This document shows positions 53,500 to 64,000 of a stretch of 64,000 nucleotides of DNA, piece after piece. Under the pieces are notes generated by a model, which made no database searches, had not been told where the DNA came from, and was given only the letters and a program-made list of their open reading frames with translations. Position 1 is the stretch's first letter. The number at the start of each line of letters is the position of its first letter. A program made the position numbers and the translations under genes. Origin of the DNA: Bryoerythrophyllum caledonicum (Eukaryota; Streptophyta; Bryopsida; Pottiales; Pottiaceae). Location of the stretch: assembly GCA_963971425.1 (NCBI GenBank), contig OZ020515.1, positions 13,098,291-13,162,290 of the forward strand, written 5' to 3'.

Positions 53500-56400
53500 A
53501 AAAATAAAAAACCTATGGGGATTACTAATGTCAGGAAAAGACAAAGAGAAAAGAGAAAAAACAAAAAGTCGAGAGAGCTCAACGTTATAAGAAAAGGGTA
53601 GAGAGGAAACAACCAACTATAGTGTTAGGAGTATATAATCCTACCTTTAACACTGTTACAACTCCTTCTCCCTTCAAACTAGATGAGGAAATAGAAATAG
53701 CCTTAGAAAAGGCATTGAGACAAACAAAAAGGGAGACAACATATAAAACACTACCCGATCCTCCAAATTCTCCTCAGTCAGACACAAAGACACCACAATT
53801 TACCCCAGAAGAGTTAGTATTTGTAGCATTAAAAAATCCTAGGAAGAAATATATAGGATAAAGAAAAGATAAAAAATATACCAGTCACTCTTGTTGTTCT
53901 AGTAGCCCGGAAGAAGTAAATTGGGAGACCCAAAGTGAGAAGGTTTGGTCTAAATCCTTAGAAAAGGAAGGATCCTCAGAAGAGGAAGAAGTGGATGAAA
54001 AACCTATCATTCATGATCAACAACTTGATGAGTTAGAGCGATTGTTTAGAACCCCCATACCCCATTCTTTAATAAATCGTACATACGAAGTAGGTAACTC
54101 CTCAGACCAAACAAACTTTGAAACTCCCTATCCAAGTCCTTTTGCCCAAGAATTTGAGTCAAAATTGGAAATACCAATATTTACTCATAGTGAAGCAAAA
54201 GAATCTATTGACCATTTTCTGAATGATAGACCATTGGAAAATGAAGAAGAAAAGCATAAGTTTCGTAAGGAGTTATTAAAAGCTTTTAGCCAAATTCTTA
54301 GACCTACCACTTTAAACTTTGACATACAAGAAGAGATTGACCAATCTAGTGTGGAAGGAGCGGAATTTAAGTATAATCCTATTATAGAGGAAAAGTTAGA
54401 TGTAGGTGAGCAAAGTGAGCCTAAAGAAGGTGAAAGTTTATTTAATAGCGAAAGTAAAGAAGAAGAGCACTCAGAACCACCAGTGTGAGAAGAGAGTCCA
54501 GCTGGACTCTTCTCACATACTTCTGGGAGGACTTCTCCTTTTGACTCTTCTTCTGCTAGTTCTACCTCTAGCAAGTCCTCATTATCCTCACCACCTTCAA
54601 CCCCTGCTACTCCTGACAACCCTTTGGTTAATCCCCTTGCTATGGCGCATCATAGGATGCTTAATATAGCTCCATTTTTCATATTCTATGGTGATTTGGG
54701 AGAAGACCCAGATTCCTACTTGGAAAGATTTCAAGTAGTAGCAATAGCTAATAATTTAGCAATTGATAAGTATATCACTAGTTTTCCTGGTAATTTACTA
54801 GGGGAAGCTCAGAGGTGGTATGCGGCATTAGATCCTCAACCAATAAACTGGGATGCTTTAAAAGAAGCATTTTTGACCAGGTTTAGACCCCAGTCTTATC
54901 ATAATACTTTGCAGGATCAGTTGCAAAGTTTTCAAATGTATCCCACAGAAACTATAGCCGGATATTATACTCGGCTTAGAAACTTATTGAATAGATGGCG
55001 AGATCATAATATGCCAGAAGCATGGATCACTAATACCTTTACCAGAGGTTTATTAGATCCTATGTGTATATACCAGGTGAAACTTTCCAACCCGGCAAAT
55101 TTAAATGCAGCATATGAAGCTGCTAGAAATTGGGAAGCTGCTATGCAACGATCTAATATGTTGTTACAGACAAAAAGGATTCCATATCAGGATCCATATC
55201 TTTTGCCTGTAACTACTCAATATGGGATGGATAATAGTGGAAGAGATTATTATCCTAGGTCAATATCTAGTCAACCCCAATTAACTATACAAGGACCACC
55301 TCATCCTAGAGAGCAACAACTTGCGTTGATGCCTCCAAGTCATGAGGAAAATGAGCTCCAAGCCTTATAAAAACAATTTAGAGAATTGTCAGTCCAAGTT
55401 AATGAAGGTAGAAATAAGCGACCTAAGGCTACTAATCAACGAACTAATATTTGGTGTAGTAATTGTAAGGGACATGGACACTTGGCCACTGAGTGTAAAT
55501 ATCCAATAGGAGGAACACCTAAGCTTAAATGTGCTTATTGCGGTGCTAAGGGCCATGATATAACTACTTGTAGAAATATCAAGGAAGTAAAGGCCCTAGT
55601 ACAAGAGCAACCTTCTCAAAATAATAACCAAAAACAACCTTATAGAATTACATCCAAACAACCTTTTACCAGACCAGGAAACAATAATAACCATCCGAGA
55701 GGAAATAATGGTTATAGTCAACACCAAGTTTGGAGAGGACCTAACCAAGATAGAAACAAAGAAGTAATATGTTATAGATGTGGAGAGCCACGTCATTATT
55801 CTAGGGAATGCACAAATGCACGCCAACAAGTTGGTTTTAATCCTTTATGTGGAAGATGTGGGCAAACGGGGCATGTTTCTACCTTTTGCACAGCCATAAT
55901 TACTGAGTTTCCTAATGTTAGGAAACAAGTTCAAATTCAAGAAGTAGAGTCTTCTAATACTAGAAATGTAAACTATATGGCAATTGATACACCTCAAGAT
56001 GTTTTTATCACAAGATCACAAGCCAAGAAGGCCCTTGAAAAAGAACCCGTTAGTAGTTCAGAGAGTGATTATAGCAAAGTAAAACTTGATCCTGTGCTTG
56101 CTAGAGATATGCCAACTATACTAAAAAGACCAAAAATTCTTAAACCATCACCACAATTAATAGAAATAACAAATAGTGATTCTCAGGAAAATCCTACTCA
56201 AGTACCTATAACACCTCCTTCGCCAGAAAAAGTTGTACCTATAATCCCAATCGTGGAAAAAACAAGTACTTCCATGAAACCATTGGAACAACCTACTTTT
56301 TATAAGCCTTCAAAAAAGATAGTAAAGGAATCATCTATGTCTTTAAAAAAGAGAAAACATAATAGAATTATGAGATTAGTAGTGGGTATGAATCCATATG

Positions 56401-59400
56401 ATATTCTCACAGATTTAGATAGATTACAACCTCAAATTTCTTTGAGACAATTACTTGCATTGTCACCTTATTGTAAGAATGAGTTAACCTCTTCTCTAAT
56501 TAGAAAGAGAGCAAAAATACAAGAGGAGGACAATGTTAAAAAAACTAAATAAAAAATAAACAAGGACACAAGTAAATCTCAACCCGAAATTTTGAACGTT
56601 CATGATATCTCTCTAGATCCAGGTGCACCTACAGTCGATGTAATTATAGATGGAACTTTAATTGATGGAGTCCAAATTGATAGTGGGAGTAGTGTCAACC
56701 TTATGAGTGTTGATACTATGGAAGAGTTAGGCATAACTAACATAGCACCTACTCCTATTATTTTAAGAATGGCCGATTAAAGTAGAGTCAAACCTTTGGG
56801 AAAATTGATACAATTAAATACAATAATTGGTGGAATTGATTATAAAATTGACTATATTGTCTTTAAGATGAGTGAGTCTATTTCTACATATCCTATTCTC
56901 CTTGGCAGACCTTGGTTGTCATTAGCTAAAGCCAAGGACGATTGGGGCAAGGGAACTTTGACAATTGGGAAGGGCAAAAGTAAAATTATTCTTCCCATGT
57001 TTCCTGCAAACTATCATGGTGAGACTCAAGATGATCCTTCAGATTGGACTACTGATCCAAACTCAGAATCTGAGCCTGAAGATACTAATGTTATCCAAGA
57101 CATGCCTACGTTTAAAGGTTTAAGTCCTGGAGAGTATTTTGTCCCTCCTAGTCAAGTTGATGACTCAAATGCAGCTATTGAAGCATGGCAAAATGCTCCT
57201 ATTTTTAACATTACTACTGAGGGAGAGTCAGATAAGGAAATCCCTTATGTGTCAGACTCGGATGAGTTGCTAGGTGATAAGAAAACACCTAATGTTCGAC
57301 CTTTAGTAAAAAATACTATAGAAATAAATTTAGGCACTACGGAAGATCCTAAGCCTATTAAAATATATGATGAATTAAGTTCTAAAGAATATGAAGAATG
57401 GTTGGAATTCTTTAAGAAGGAGAAAGATGCCTTTGCTTGGACTTATAAAGATTTGAAAGGCATACCTCCTGATGTTTGTCAACATCGAATTATCCTAGAA
57501 GCGGATGCTAAACCTATTAGGCAAAGGCAATATAGGATGAACCCCAAGTATTCTCTAATGGTTAAAGAGGAAATTGATAAAGTACTGGAGTGTAATTTCA
57601 TTTATCCCGTGCCATTTAGTGAGTGGGTGTCACCTATTGTCATAGTACCTAAAAAGAATGGTAAGATCCGTATTTGTCAGGATTTTCGACAGTTGAATAA
57701 AGCCACTAAGAAAGATTTCTTTCCATTACCATTTTCTGATGCAGTCCTAGATGGTGTAGCGGGTCATGAGTGTTATTCCTTCCTTGATGGATTCTCGGGT
57801 TATAATCAAGTGCAGATTGCCCCAGAAGATAAACCATTGACCACTTTCACTACGGACTGGGGGACTTTTGCATATAATGTCATGCCATTTGGATTGTGCA
57901 ATGCTCCGGCAACATTCCAAAGAGTTATGACTCAAGCCTTCACAAAATATCTTAGAAAATTTATGGAGATATTTTTAGATGATTTTTGTGTGTTTGGTTC
58001 TAAGAAAGATCATGCACAAAATTTAAAGAAATGTTTTGATCAATGTAGAAAGTATGGCATCTCCATAAATGCTGCTAAGTCTGAGTTTGCCACTGTATGT
58101 GGTAAATTATTAGGTCATGTTGTTTCAAAAGAGGGAATATCGGTTGACCCAGATAAAGTAGACATTATTATTGAAATGGAAATTCCCAAACATCTCACGG
58201 GACTAAAAGGCTTTCTAGGTGCAACAGGTTATTATAGAAGATTTATTTATAGGTTTGCTTTTATAGCAACACCTTTGAATGTCTTAACAAAACAAACTTT
58301 ACTACCGGGGGTATGGACAGATGATTGCACTAAAGCTTTTAACAAGTTAAAACGTCGTCTTAGTAAAGCACCTGTTCTAATTCCCCCAGATTGGACAAAA
58401 CCCTTTGAAGTATATGTTGATGCTTCTAATATGGCAATTGGAAGTGTGTTAAGCCAGAAAGATTCCAAAGGTCATGATAGACCAATTTACTTTGCAAGTA
58501 GACAATTGAGTGCCCCAGAAAGGAACTATTCTGTAACTGAAAGAGAAGGTCTTGGCATGATTTTCTTTGTTAAAAAATATAGACATTATTTATTGGGATA
58601 TAAATTCACTTTTCATATTGATCATGATGCCTTGAAGTATATGATCAATAAGCCTCAATTAAGTGGTCGAATTGCAAGATGGGTTTTATTATTACAAGAG
58701 TTTGATTTTACCATTAATGTCAGACCGGGGAAAATACATCAAAATGCAGATTTTTTATCAAGACTTAGTGAGACTATAAATCCACAGTCCATAGATGATA
58801 ACTTTCCAGATGCACACATCTTTTCTGTTAAAGAGGGTGTGGAGGTACTTGATGTAATTCCAAAAGAATATGCCGACATCATCTACTATTTAACTAAGGC
58901 TACTTTTCCTATTGAATACACTAGCAAAGATAAAATTAAACTAGTCCATCAATCTTTGCCTTACACCATGATTAGTGGTGTTCTCTATAAGAGAGGCAAA
59001 GATGATATACTTCGACGATGTGTAAATCCTAGTGAAGTGTCAATGATTTTAGTAGGATGTCATGATGATGTCTATGGAGGGCATTTTGCGGGCTGGGCTA
59101 CAGCTCAGAAAGCATTGCGAGCAGGCTATTGGTGGCCCACTCTTTTTGCCGATGCCACTAATTATGTTAAAAAATATGATCCTTGCTAGCGAGTTGGTAA
59201 ACCGACAGCCACTAAGGCTATGCCATTAACACCAATTTTAGCACAAATTCCTTTTGAGAAATGGGGAATTGACTTTGTAGGTCCCATTAAACCACCTAGT
59301 CGTGAGGGTCAAAAGCGCTATATCTTGGTTGCAACCGAATATGTGACTAAGTGGGTAGAGGCCCTTGCCACTAGAAATGATGACGCAAACACTGTGGCAA

Positions 59401-60116
59401 AATTCATTTATGAACATATCATCACTAGGTTTGGGTGTCCAAAAGAAATTGTAAGTGATAGAGGGACTCATTTCATCAATGATACTATTGAGAAAATGTT
59501 GCAAAAGTATTTTATTAAGCACCGTAAGTCGTCACCCTATCACCCTAGAGCTAATGGACAAACTGAGAAGTCTAATGGTATTCTCTGCAAGATTATCACT
59601 AAGACATTACAAGGCAATGCATCTAATTGGGATTATGAGTTGAATAATGCATTATGGGCATATAGATGTACAATAAAAACTACAACTCAAGCGACCCCTT
59701 TCCAATTAGTGTATGGCTTGGAGGCTATGCTCCCGATAGAAGTGGCATTACCTTCTCTACGCGTGGCAATTTCTGAAAGATTGGATGATGAACAATCTCT
59801 AAGAGAAAGATTAGATAATCTAGAACGTCTAGATGAAATTAGAGGTCAAGCCTACATGAATATGGAAGCTATACAAAAACAAAGGAAAACTTATTATGAT
59901 AGTAAATTACAACCAAAAACTCTATGAGAAAATGATTTAGTCTTACTCTATGACAGTAGATTCCAGAAATTTCCCGGAAAATTTAAAATGCGATGGTTTG
60001 GACCATACAAAATACTTAAATCTTATCCTAATGGTTCTGTGGAATTACAAGATTTTGCAGGTAATGTGCATGCAACACGCTATAATGGCTACAGGCTCAA
60101 AAAGTACATAACTTGA
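53500..60116 (+). pseudogene. Ty3/gypsy Gag-Pol, one frame with seven in-frame stops
   Basis: A single frame is readable over 6.6 kb without a frameshift, broken by stops at 53859, 54486, 55368, 56550, 56778, 59187 and 59925. Order: acidic N-terminal region; retrotransposon Gag core (SYLERFQVVAIANNL, GEAQRWYAAL, 54715-55100); four CCHC knuckles (55455-55900); protease with VQIDSGSSVNLMS (56670); reverse transcriptase with YSFLDGFSGYNQV (57775) and active site FLDDFCVFG (57970); RNase H with YVDASNMAIGSVLSQ (58412); integrase with its H2C2 finger ending at the stop 59187, then GIDFVGPI (59266), VSDRGTHFIN (59451) and NGQTEKSNGI (59554). The C-terminus ends YRLKKYIT at 60113. The domain content is complete but this copy cannot be translated through. 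Confidence 0.9.
55455..55900 (+). other. Four CCHC zinc knuckles in gypsy Gag
   Basis: CSNCKGHGHLATEC, CAYCGAKGHDITTC, CYRCGEPRHYSREC and CGRCGQTGHVSTFC, all with C-x2-C-x4-H-x4-C spacing. They lie in two pairs separated by an Asn/Gln-rich linker. Confidence 0.9.
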
Positions 60117-60133
60117 GGGCAAGTTACCTTTTT

Positions 60134-60144
60134 AAGAGGGGGGC
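60134..60144 (+). promoter_or_regulatory. Purine run after pol (internal polypurine-tract-like)
   Basis: TTAAGAGGGGGG looks like a gypsy polypurine tract, but the following sequence does not match the LTR start at 49837. It may be a central tract or a coincidence. Confidence 0.35.
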
Positions 60145-61647
60145 TACACCCCTACTTAAAGGAAATTTTAAGAAAATTTTAAGAAAGAATTTTTAAGTAG
60201 TCCAGAACGACACTAAACTACCAAAGGGAAAGTGTAAAATTTTGTGTTTTAAGTCATAGTTAATTTATGATCATTCATAAAAAATATTCACAAAAAACTT
60301 TCTTGAGAGAAACCTTGTCATAAGGTATTATTGAAAAAATAAAATTCAAAAATAAAAATTCTTAAGAGCTAAATCATTTTGCATAAAGGAACAGTACTTA
60401 AGAAGTCATCTCAAGTTAAGTCACAGAATTAAGGTCATAAGTGTGATATCATGTCAGTTGTCTTAAAGAACTTCAGTGCTCTTAAAGACACAGCTGTTTT
60501 AAGGAACTTAAGCCGTCTTCAAGCACTCAAGAGACGTCAAATCTACAGTTGCCTTAAGAACTCAAAATAGTCTTAAAGACACAGTTGTCTTAAGAACTTG
60601 AGTGTCTTATTTGCGAGGATGTCAGAAATCCAGTTGTCTTAAAAACTTGAGTGAACACCTTAAGACAGTAAGTCTGGGGTTGTCCCTGAAGTTCATCTTA
60701 AAAAGTAAAATTGTGAGACAATAATAAACTTAAGCATGGAGATGCCTTAAGACAGAAGTAAGCCGAAGCAAATTATGGAAAATGGAAAAACTTAAGAAAA
60801 TAAAAATGATAATTAAGTTGGTAGGAAATCTGTGAGAAGCGACCTTGTCATAAAGTGGAGAAATCTCATCATGTTGAAAGATCAAATTAAAGTGCCATGG
60901 AAGGGACAAAAGTGGACACTTCACTCGAGGGAACAATAATCAATCACGTCAAAATGATCATTGCAATGACTTGAAAAACGTGATGATAAGGACGAGTGGG
61001 GACGGGACTTAAAACCAAGTGGCAAAACTTGATGAGCCGTTAAGAAAACAAGCTGCCAAACTTGGCTATGGCTCATCAGAGAGTATTCACAAGTGCATTG
61101 TTCAGTCGCTGAAACAGAAGTTGAGAGGACAGTTGCATTGTTGAGAGTTGGAGTGTATCGTGAAAAATTGTTGCAAATCGTGAGTTTGGTGGCTCTGTAT
61201 TCGGGAAGCGAGGTGTCACCAAGAGTAGAGAAGAAGTTGTCACACTTTTGCTGGTAAGTTCGTCGTTAAGATATGCTGAATGTGAGTTCACAGAACAGAG
61301 GATTGTTGAATTATGCCATTTCGTGGTGAATGAGGTTGCTTAAGAACGCAGAATTTAACTGATCTTCCTTGCCAAGGTGCAAAATTAACGGAATAGAATT
61401 TACTGAGAGTAGATAACTATCTACAAGAGTAAAAGCAGAAGAATCTGTTAAGGAAAATCAAGAACCGGCATAACCGTTGTAACCACTTTGCATGTAATCT
61501 TCAGACATAAGTCTGCACAGATGAAAGAAAATTCTATGAGTGTAGATGCATGTCTTAAGAGTGTTTTGTAGCGTAAAGAAGACTGCGCAAACGAAGTAGA
61601 CATTGCAGGGAGAAGAACTCTATTTTCTTGCTAAAAACAGGTGCAAA
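60145..61647 (+). other. Gypsy spacer between pol and the extra ORF
   Basis: AT-rich, with many CTTAAG/CTTAAAGA words (60360-60760), as in the 5' LTR but not alignable with it. No gene. An acceptor-like CTAAAAACAG lies 8 nt before the ATG at 61648, so the downstream ORF could be expressed from a spliced RNA (inference). Confidence 0.5.
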
Positions 61648-64000
61648 ATGGTGAATCCAAATTCACAGAGTGGCGTTGGTTGTAAGAGAACAGCAGATAG
61701 AGAAATCAAGATGAGCCAGAAACGGAAGACGAAGAAGGATTTCGAGATCGATCCTTCTCCGCTGAGGGAGTTGCCAAAGAAGGTGTATGAAGGCAACCGC
61801 AAGAATTTGGAGAAGGCAGGTCTCCTGCAATTCATTGAGCAGCAATGGCCGGAGGCGGATCTACCGCGAGTGCTGGCCTTCATGCTGAGCTCCAAGCGAG
61901 GCGCACAAGACGAATTTTTGATCAACGATGAGGTGGTTCGCTTCGACGTAGAGGTCGTCCAGCAGCATTGCCCAAGCTTTCCAAAGACGGGACCTATGCT
62001 GGTGGGATTGCCTTTGCTAACCAAGACTGAGCTCAGTCGGGTGTTCGAGAGGCCAGACGACGCCAAGGTGGGACGGGGATATTCGATCAGGAAGGCCAAG
62101 GCTTCATGGAAGGAATGGCTGAAATTTATCAACCTTCGACTCTTGATGGCTTTTGATGGAACGGAGGTATTATCACCCAGCGCATTGGCTGCAGCGTACA
62201 AGAGCTGGAATGGAGAGCGACTCAGTTGGTCCAAGATCATGTACGCGCATCTCCGACTGGAGCTAGCAGGGAAGAATACCCGCCACAACATCTTCTTCCA
62301 TGGGACCACGTACTTCTCAACAATCTGTCCCCCACTGAGGAAGAGCTTGACTGGAGGAGCACAGGAGGTGGAAGAAGAATCAGGGAGGAGTTCCAAGAAG
62401 AAGAGATTGCGCAAGATGGTGGAGGAACCGGAGGAAGAAGAGGAACCGGAAGAGGCTTCTGAAGAAGAAGAAGACGTAGGAGATGAAGACATGACCAGTC
62501 CAGCAAGGGAGGACGCAGAAGAGGAGACGCCAGGGTCACCTGAAGCCCCTGCACCAGCGAAAGACAAGGGGAAGAAACCGTTGGCGGAAGTGCAGAAGAA
62601 GAAGGTGAAGCCCCCGATCTCCACTGGAGGTGTCTTGAATATCACCTCAGGACAGGAACCACGTCCACCAGCAGCAACGAAGCTGTCCAAGACACCATCC
62701 AAGCAGATTGTTCCGTACGCTGCTCCCGAGGTTGCCACAATGGAGGACCTTGAAGATGAAGCTCCTCTCAAGCGAACAGAGAAGAGATCGCAGGGGGCAG
62801 ATAGCACCAAACAGGGTGAGGTTTGGGAGTTGAACAAGGCGAATCTCGAGCTAATGGTGATCCAGAAGGATGATCTCGTAGCTCAATACCAAGCCACCAA
62901 CAAGGACATCTTGTTGGCCAAGGATCAGATGCAGAAGGACTTCCAACGCGAGAAGCTCCGGCTAGAGAAGGCGCTCTTGGAAGCAGAGCAAGCTAGAGAG
63001 CTGCTGGACAGGGAGCGGGGTGAACTGCGAGGGAAATTGGCCCAAACAAGTGAAGAAGTTCAGCGCTGGGAGACTTTGTGCAACGAGCAGACGACGAAGG
63101 CACAACAATGCGAGGAGTTGCAGAAGAAACTGAGCCACATGGAGCAGGAGCACCATCGCCTTAAGGCGGAGTCGGAGAAGGAGAATTCGGCTCTAGCTGG
63201 AGACAAGGAAGCACAGGTGCGAGATTGGCACACGTTGCAAGAAGAGCTCCGGAAAGCTTCCGGTAGCGCTGCCCATTAGAAGGACCTCTGCACTGCGAAG
63301 GAGAGACAAGTGGAAGAACATCTGCTTGAGATCGAGAGTCTTAAGACTCAACACCAGTTGGTGAAGGAGCAGTATCAGGCTGAGAAGAATCTGGCGAAGG
63401 AGTTGGCGACATCGCTAGCTCAACAGAAGAGAGAAGTGCAGGCGAGCAGGGAAGCGTCGACCGTAGCTACGCCCGACTCTTCACAGGTAGCAGAGTTGGA
63501 AGAGAAGGTACGAGATGTCACCGAAGCTAATGCCCGGTTGACTGCACAGACGACCACAGATAGAGGAGTGAAGAGCAAACTCCAAGAGGCAATTTGGCAT
63601 CAGGACTTACATAGTCCGCCAACCTTTGCACTCTTCAGAGCTTACGAGTTGCAAATGAATGTTTGTTTCAACATGATGTACTTGAGCGCTGGAGACAAGC
63701 TGAGCCGGACGGAATTCCAAAACCTGTGGACCGCAGCGGTGAACTTCGCCAACATGCAGAATTTGATCTGCGAAATGATCGTGAGGTAGTACCTTCAGCT
63801 GGAGGACGCCAGACAGTTGTTGGTGCCGATCGGTGATATTGGAGCCAGAGTGCTACTATATTATTGGCACTTGGAGGGGCAGCTGCAAATGCGGAGGCAG
63901 TATGATCAACCAGATGTAGCTCAACGAATGGTAGTCATTCCTGAGGTTGATCTTAAGACCATTCCCCTCTCCACGGACTACCTGGGAGAATGGAAGAACC
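61648..64000 (+). pseudogene. Gypsy extra ORF downstream of pol (coiled-coil protein), runs off the window
   Basis: One frame from ATG 61648 to the end of the window, interrupted only by TAG at 63277 and TAG at 63787. The N-terminal part has a basic start (KRTADREIKMSQKRKTKKDF) and a globular region (ADLPRVLAFMLSSKRG, DEFLINDEVVRFDVEVVQQH, LSPSALAAAYKSW, about 61780-62330) with the layout of plant retrotransposon extra-ORF domains (putative plant transposon protein type). Then an acidic stretch (62430-62530), a Pro/Lys-rich linker, and a long coiled coil (62830-63560). Beyond 63590 is another helical block (LHSPPTFALFRAYELQMNV). It is clearly richer in G+C than gag-pol. Role unknown; an env-like or Gag-accessory role is speculation. 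Confidence 0.65.

Larger units (their letters stand above)
49837..64000 (+). mobile_element. Giant Ty3/gypsy retrotransposon, open at the right end of the window
   Basis: Parts: 5' LTR 49837-51826, primer-binding site at 51833, four leader ORFs (52068-53469), gag-pol 53500-60116, and a long ORF from 61648 past the window end. No copy of the LTR start (TGTAGAGCC) occurs between 60116 and 64000, so the 3' LTR must lie outside and the element exceeds 14.1 kb. Gene order PR-RT-RH-INT is gypsy; there is no chromodomain. It lies to the right of, and probably inside, MULE-2. Confidence 0.8.

Noticed and set aside
60134-60150. Start of the gypsy 3' LTR just after pol
   Set aside because: A purine tract is present, but the following sequence does not match the 5' LTR start TGTAGAGCC, and a long ORF follows in the same sense.

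Overview
This is repeat-dominated nuclear DNA from a plant-lineage eukaryote, probably a streptophyte alga, bryophyte or other land plant. The signs are spliced genes with GT-AG introns, Ty1/copia and Ty3/gypsy LTR retrotransposons, hAT elements with a DUF659-type transposase, SWIM-finger Mutator-like elements (MULEs), and AAACCCTAG telo-box-like 5' regions. I cannot name the species. I see no ordinary host gene, rRNA, tRNA or CRISPR array; almost everything is mobile DNA nested in mobile DNA.

Layout. (1) 1-870: a decayed gypsy reverse transcriptase/RNase H remnant, leading into an old repeat (piece A1, to 1048). (2) 1049-14117: a 13.1-kb MULE with TIRs and a 10-bp target duplication (1039-1048 and 14118-14127). 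It carries a minus-strand transposase (5338-1643) and, divergently, a spliced plus-strand cargo gene (about 5892-13046). The cargo encodes a ParB-like domain followed by a DNA-methyltransferase domain with the N4/N6 beta-class motif order. This is the most interesting object in the window. (3) 14128-27384: the rest of the old repeat (A2 to about 16107, C from about 25450), split by a second copy of the same repeat (B). B is itself split by an almost pristine copia element (17305-22453) whose primer-binding site matches the anticodon arm of initiator tRNA-Met rather than the tRNA 3' end. All repeat copies carry a broken minus-strand gene. (4) About 27385-35040: a hAT-like element with a transposase (+) and a convergent accessory gene (-) encoding a coiled-coil/RING-H2 protein. 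(5) 35041-44354: gene-poor repeats, a 200-N gap, a GACGTC-rich block, two more relics of the hAT accessory gene, and a second, decayed hAT transposase. (6) 44355-about 49690: a second, decayed MULE with the same TIR, inserted into that hAT gene. (7) 49837 to beyond 64000: a giant gypsy element with a 1.99-kb 5' LTR, an unusual leader of a 172-aa ORF plus three small related ORFs, a one-frame gag-pol with several in-frame stops, and a long GC-richer coiled-coil ORF after pol. Its 3' LTR is not in the window.

How the parts relate. Two DNA-transposon families here carry extra genes beside their transposase: the MULE carries ParB-methyltransferase, the hAT carries the RING protein. The gypsy element carries extra ORFs on both sides of gag-pol. 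Most coding regions are interrupted by stop codons with few frameshifts, and most of those stops are one C-to-T or G-to-A transition from a sense codon. That fits decay of cytosine-methylated transposons. The copia polyprotein is the only long, fully intact ORF.
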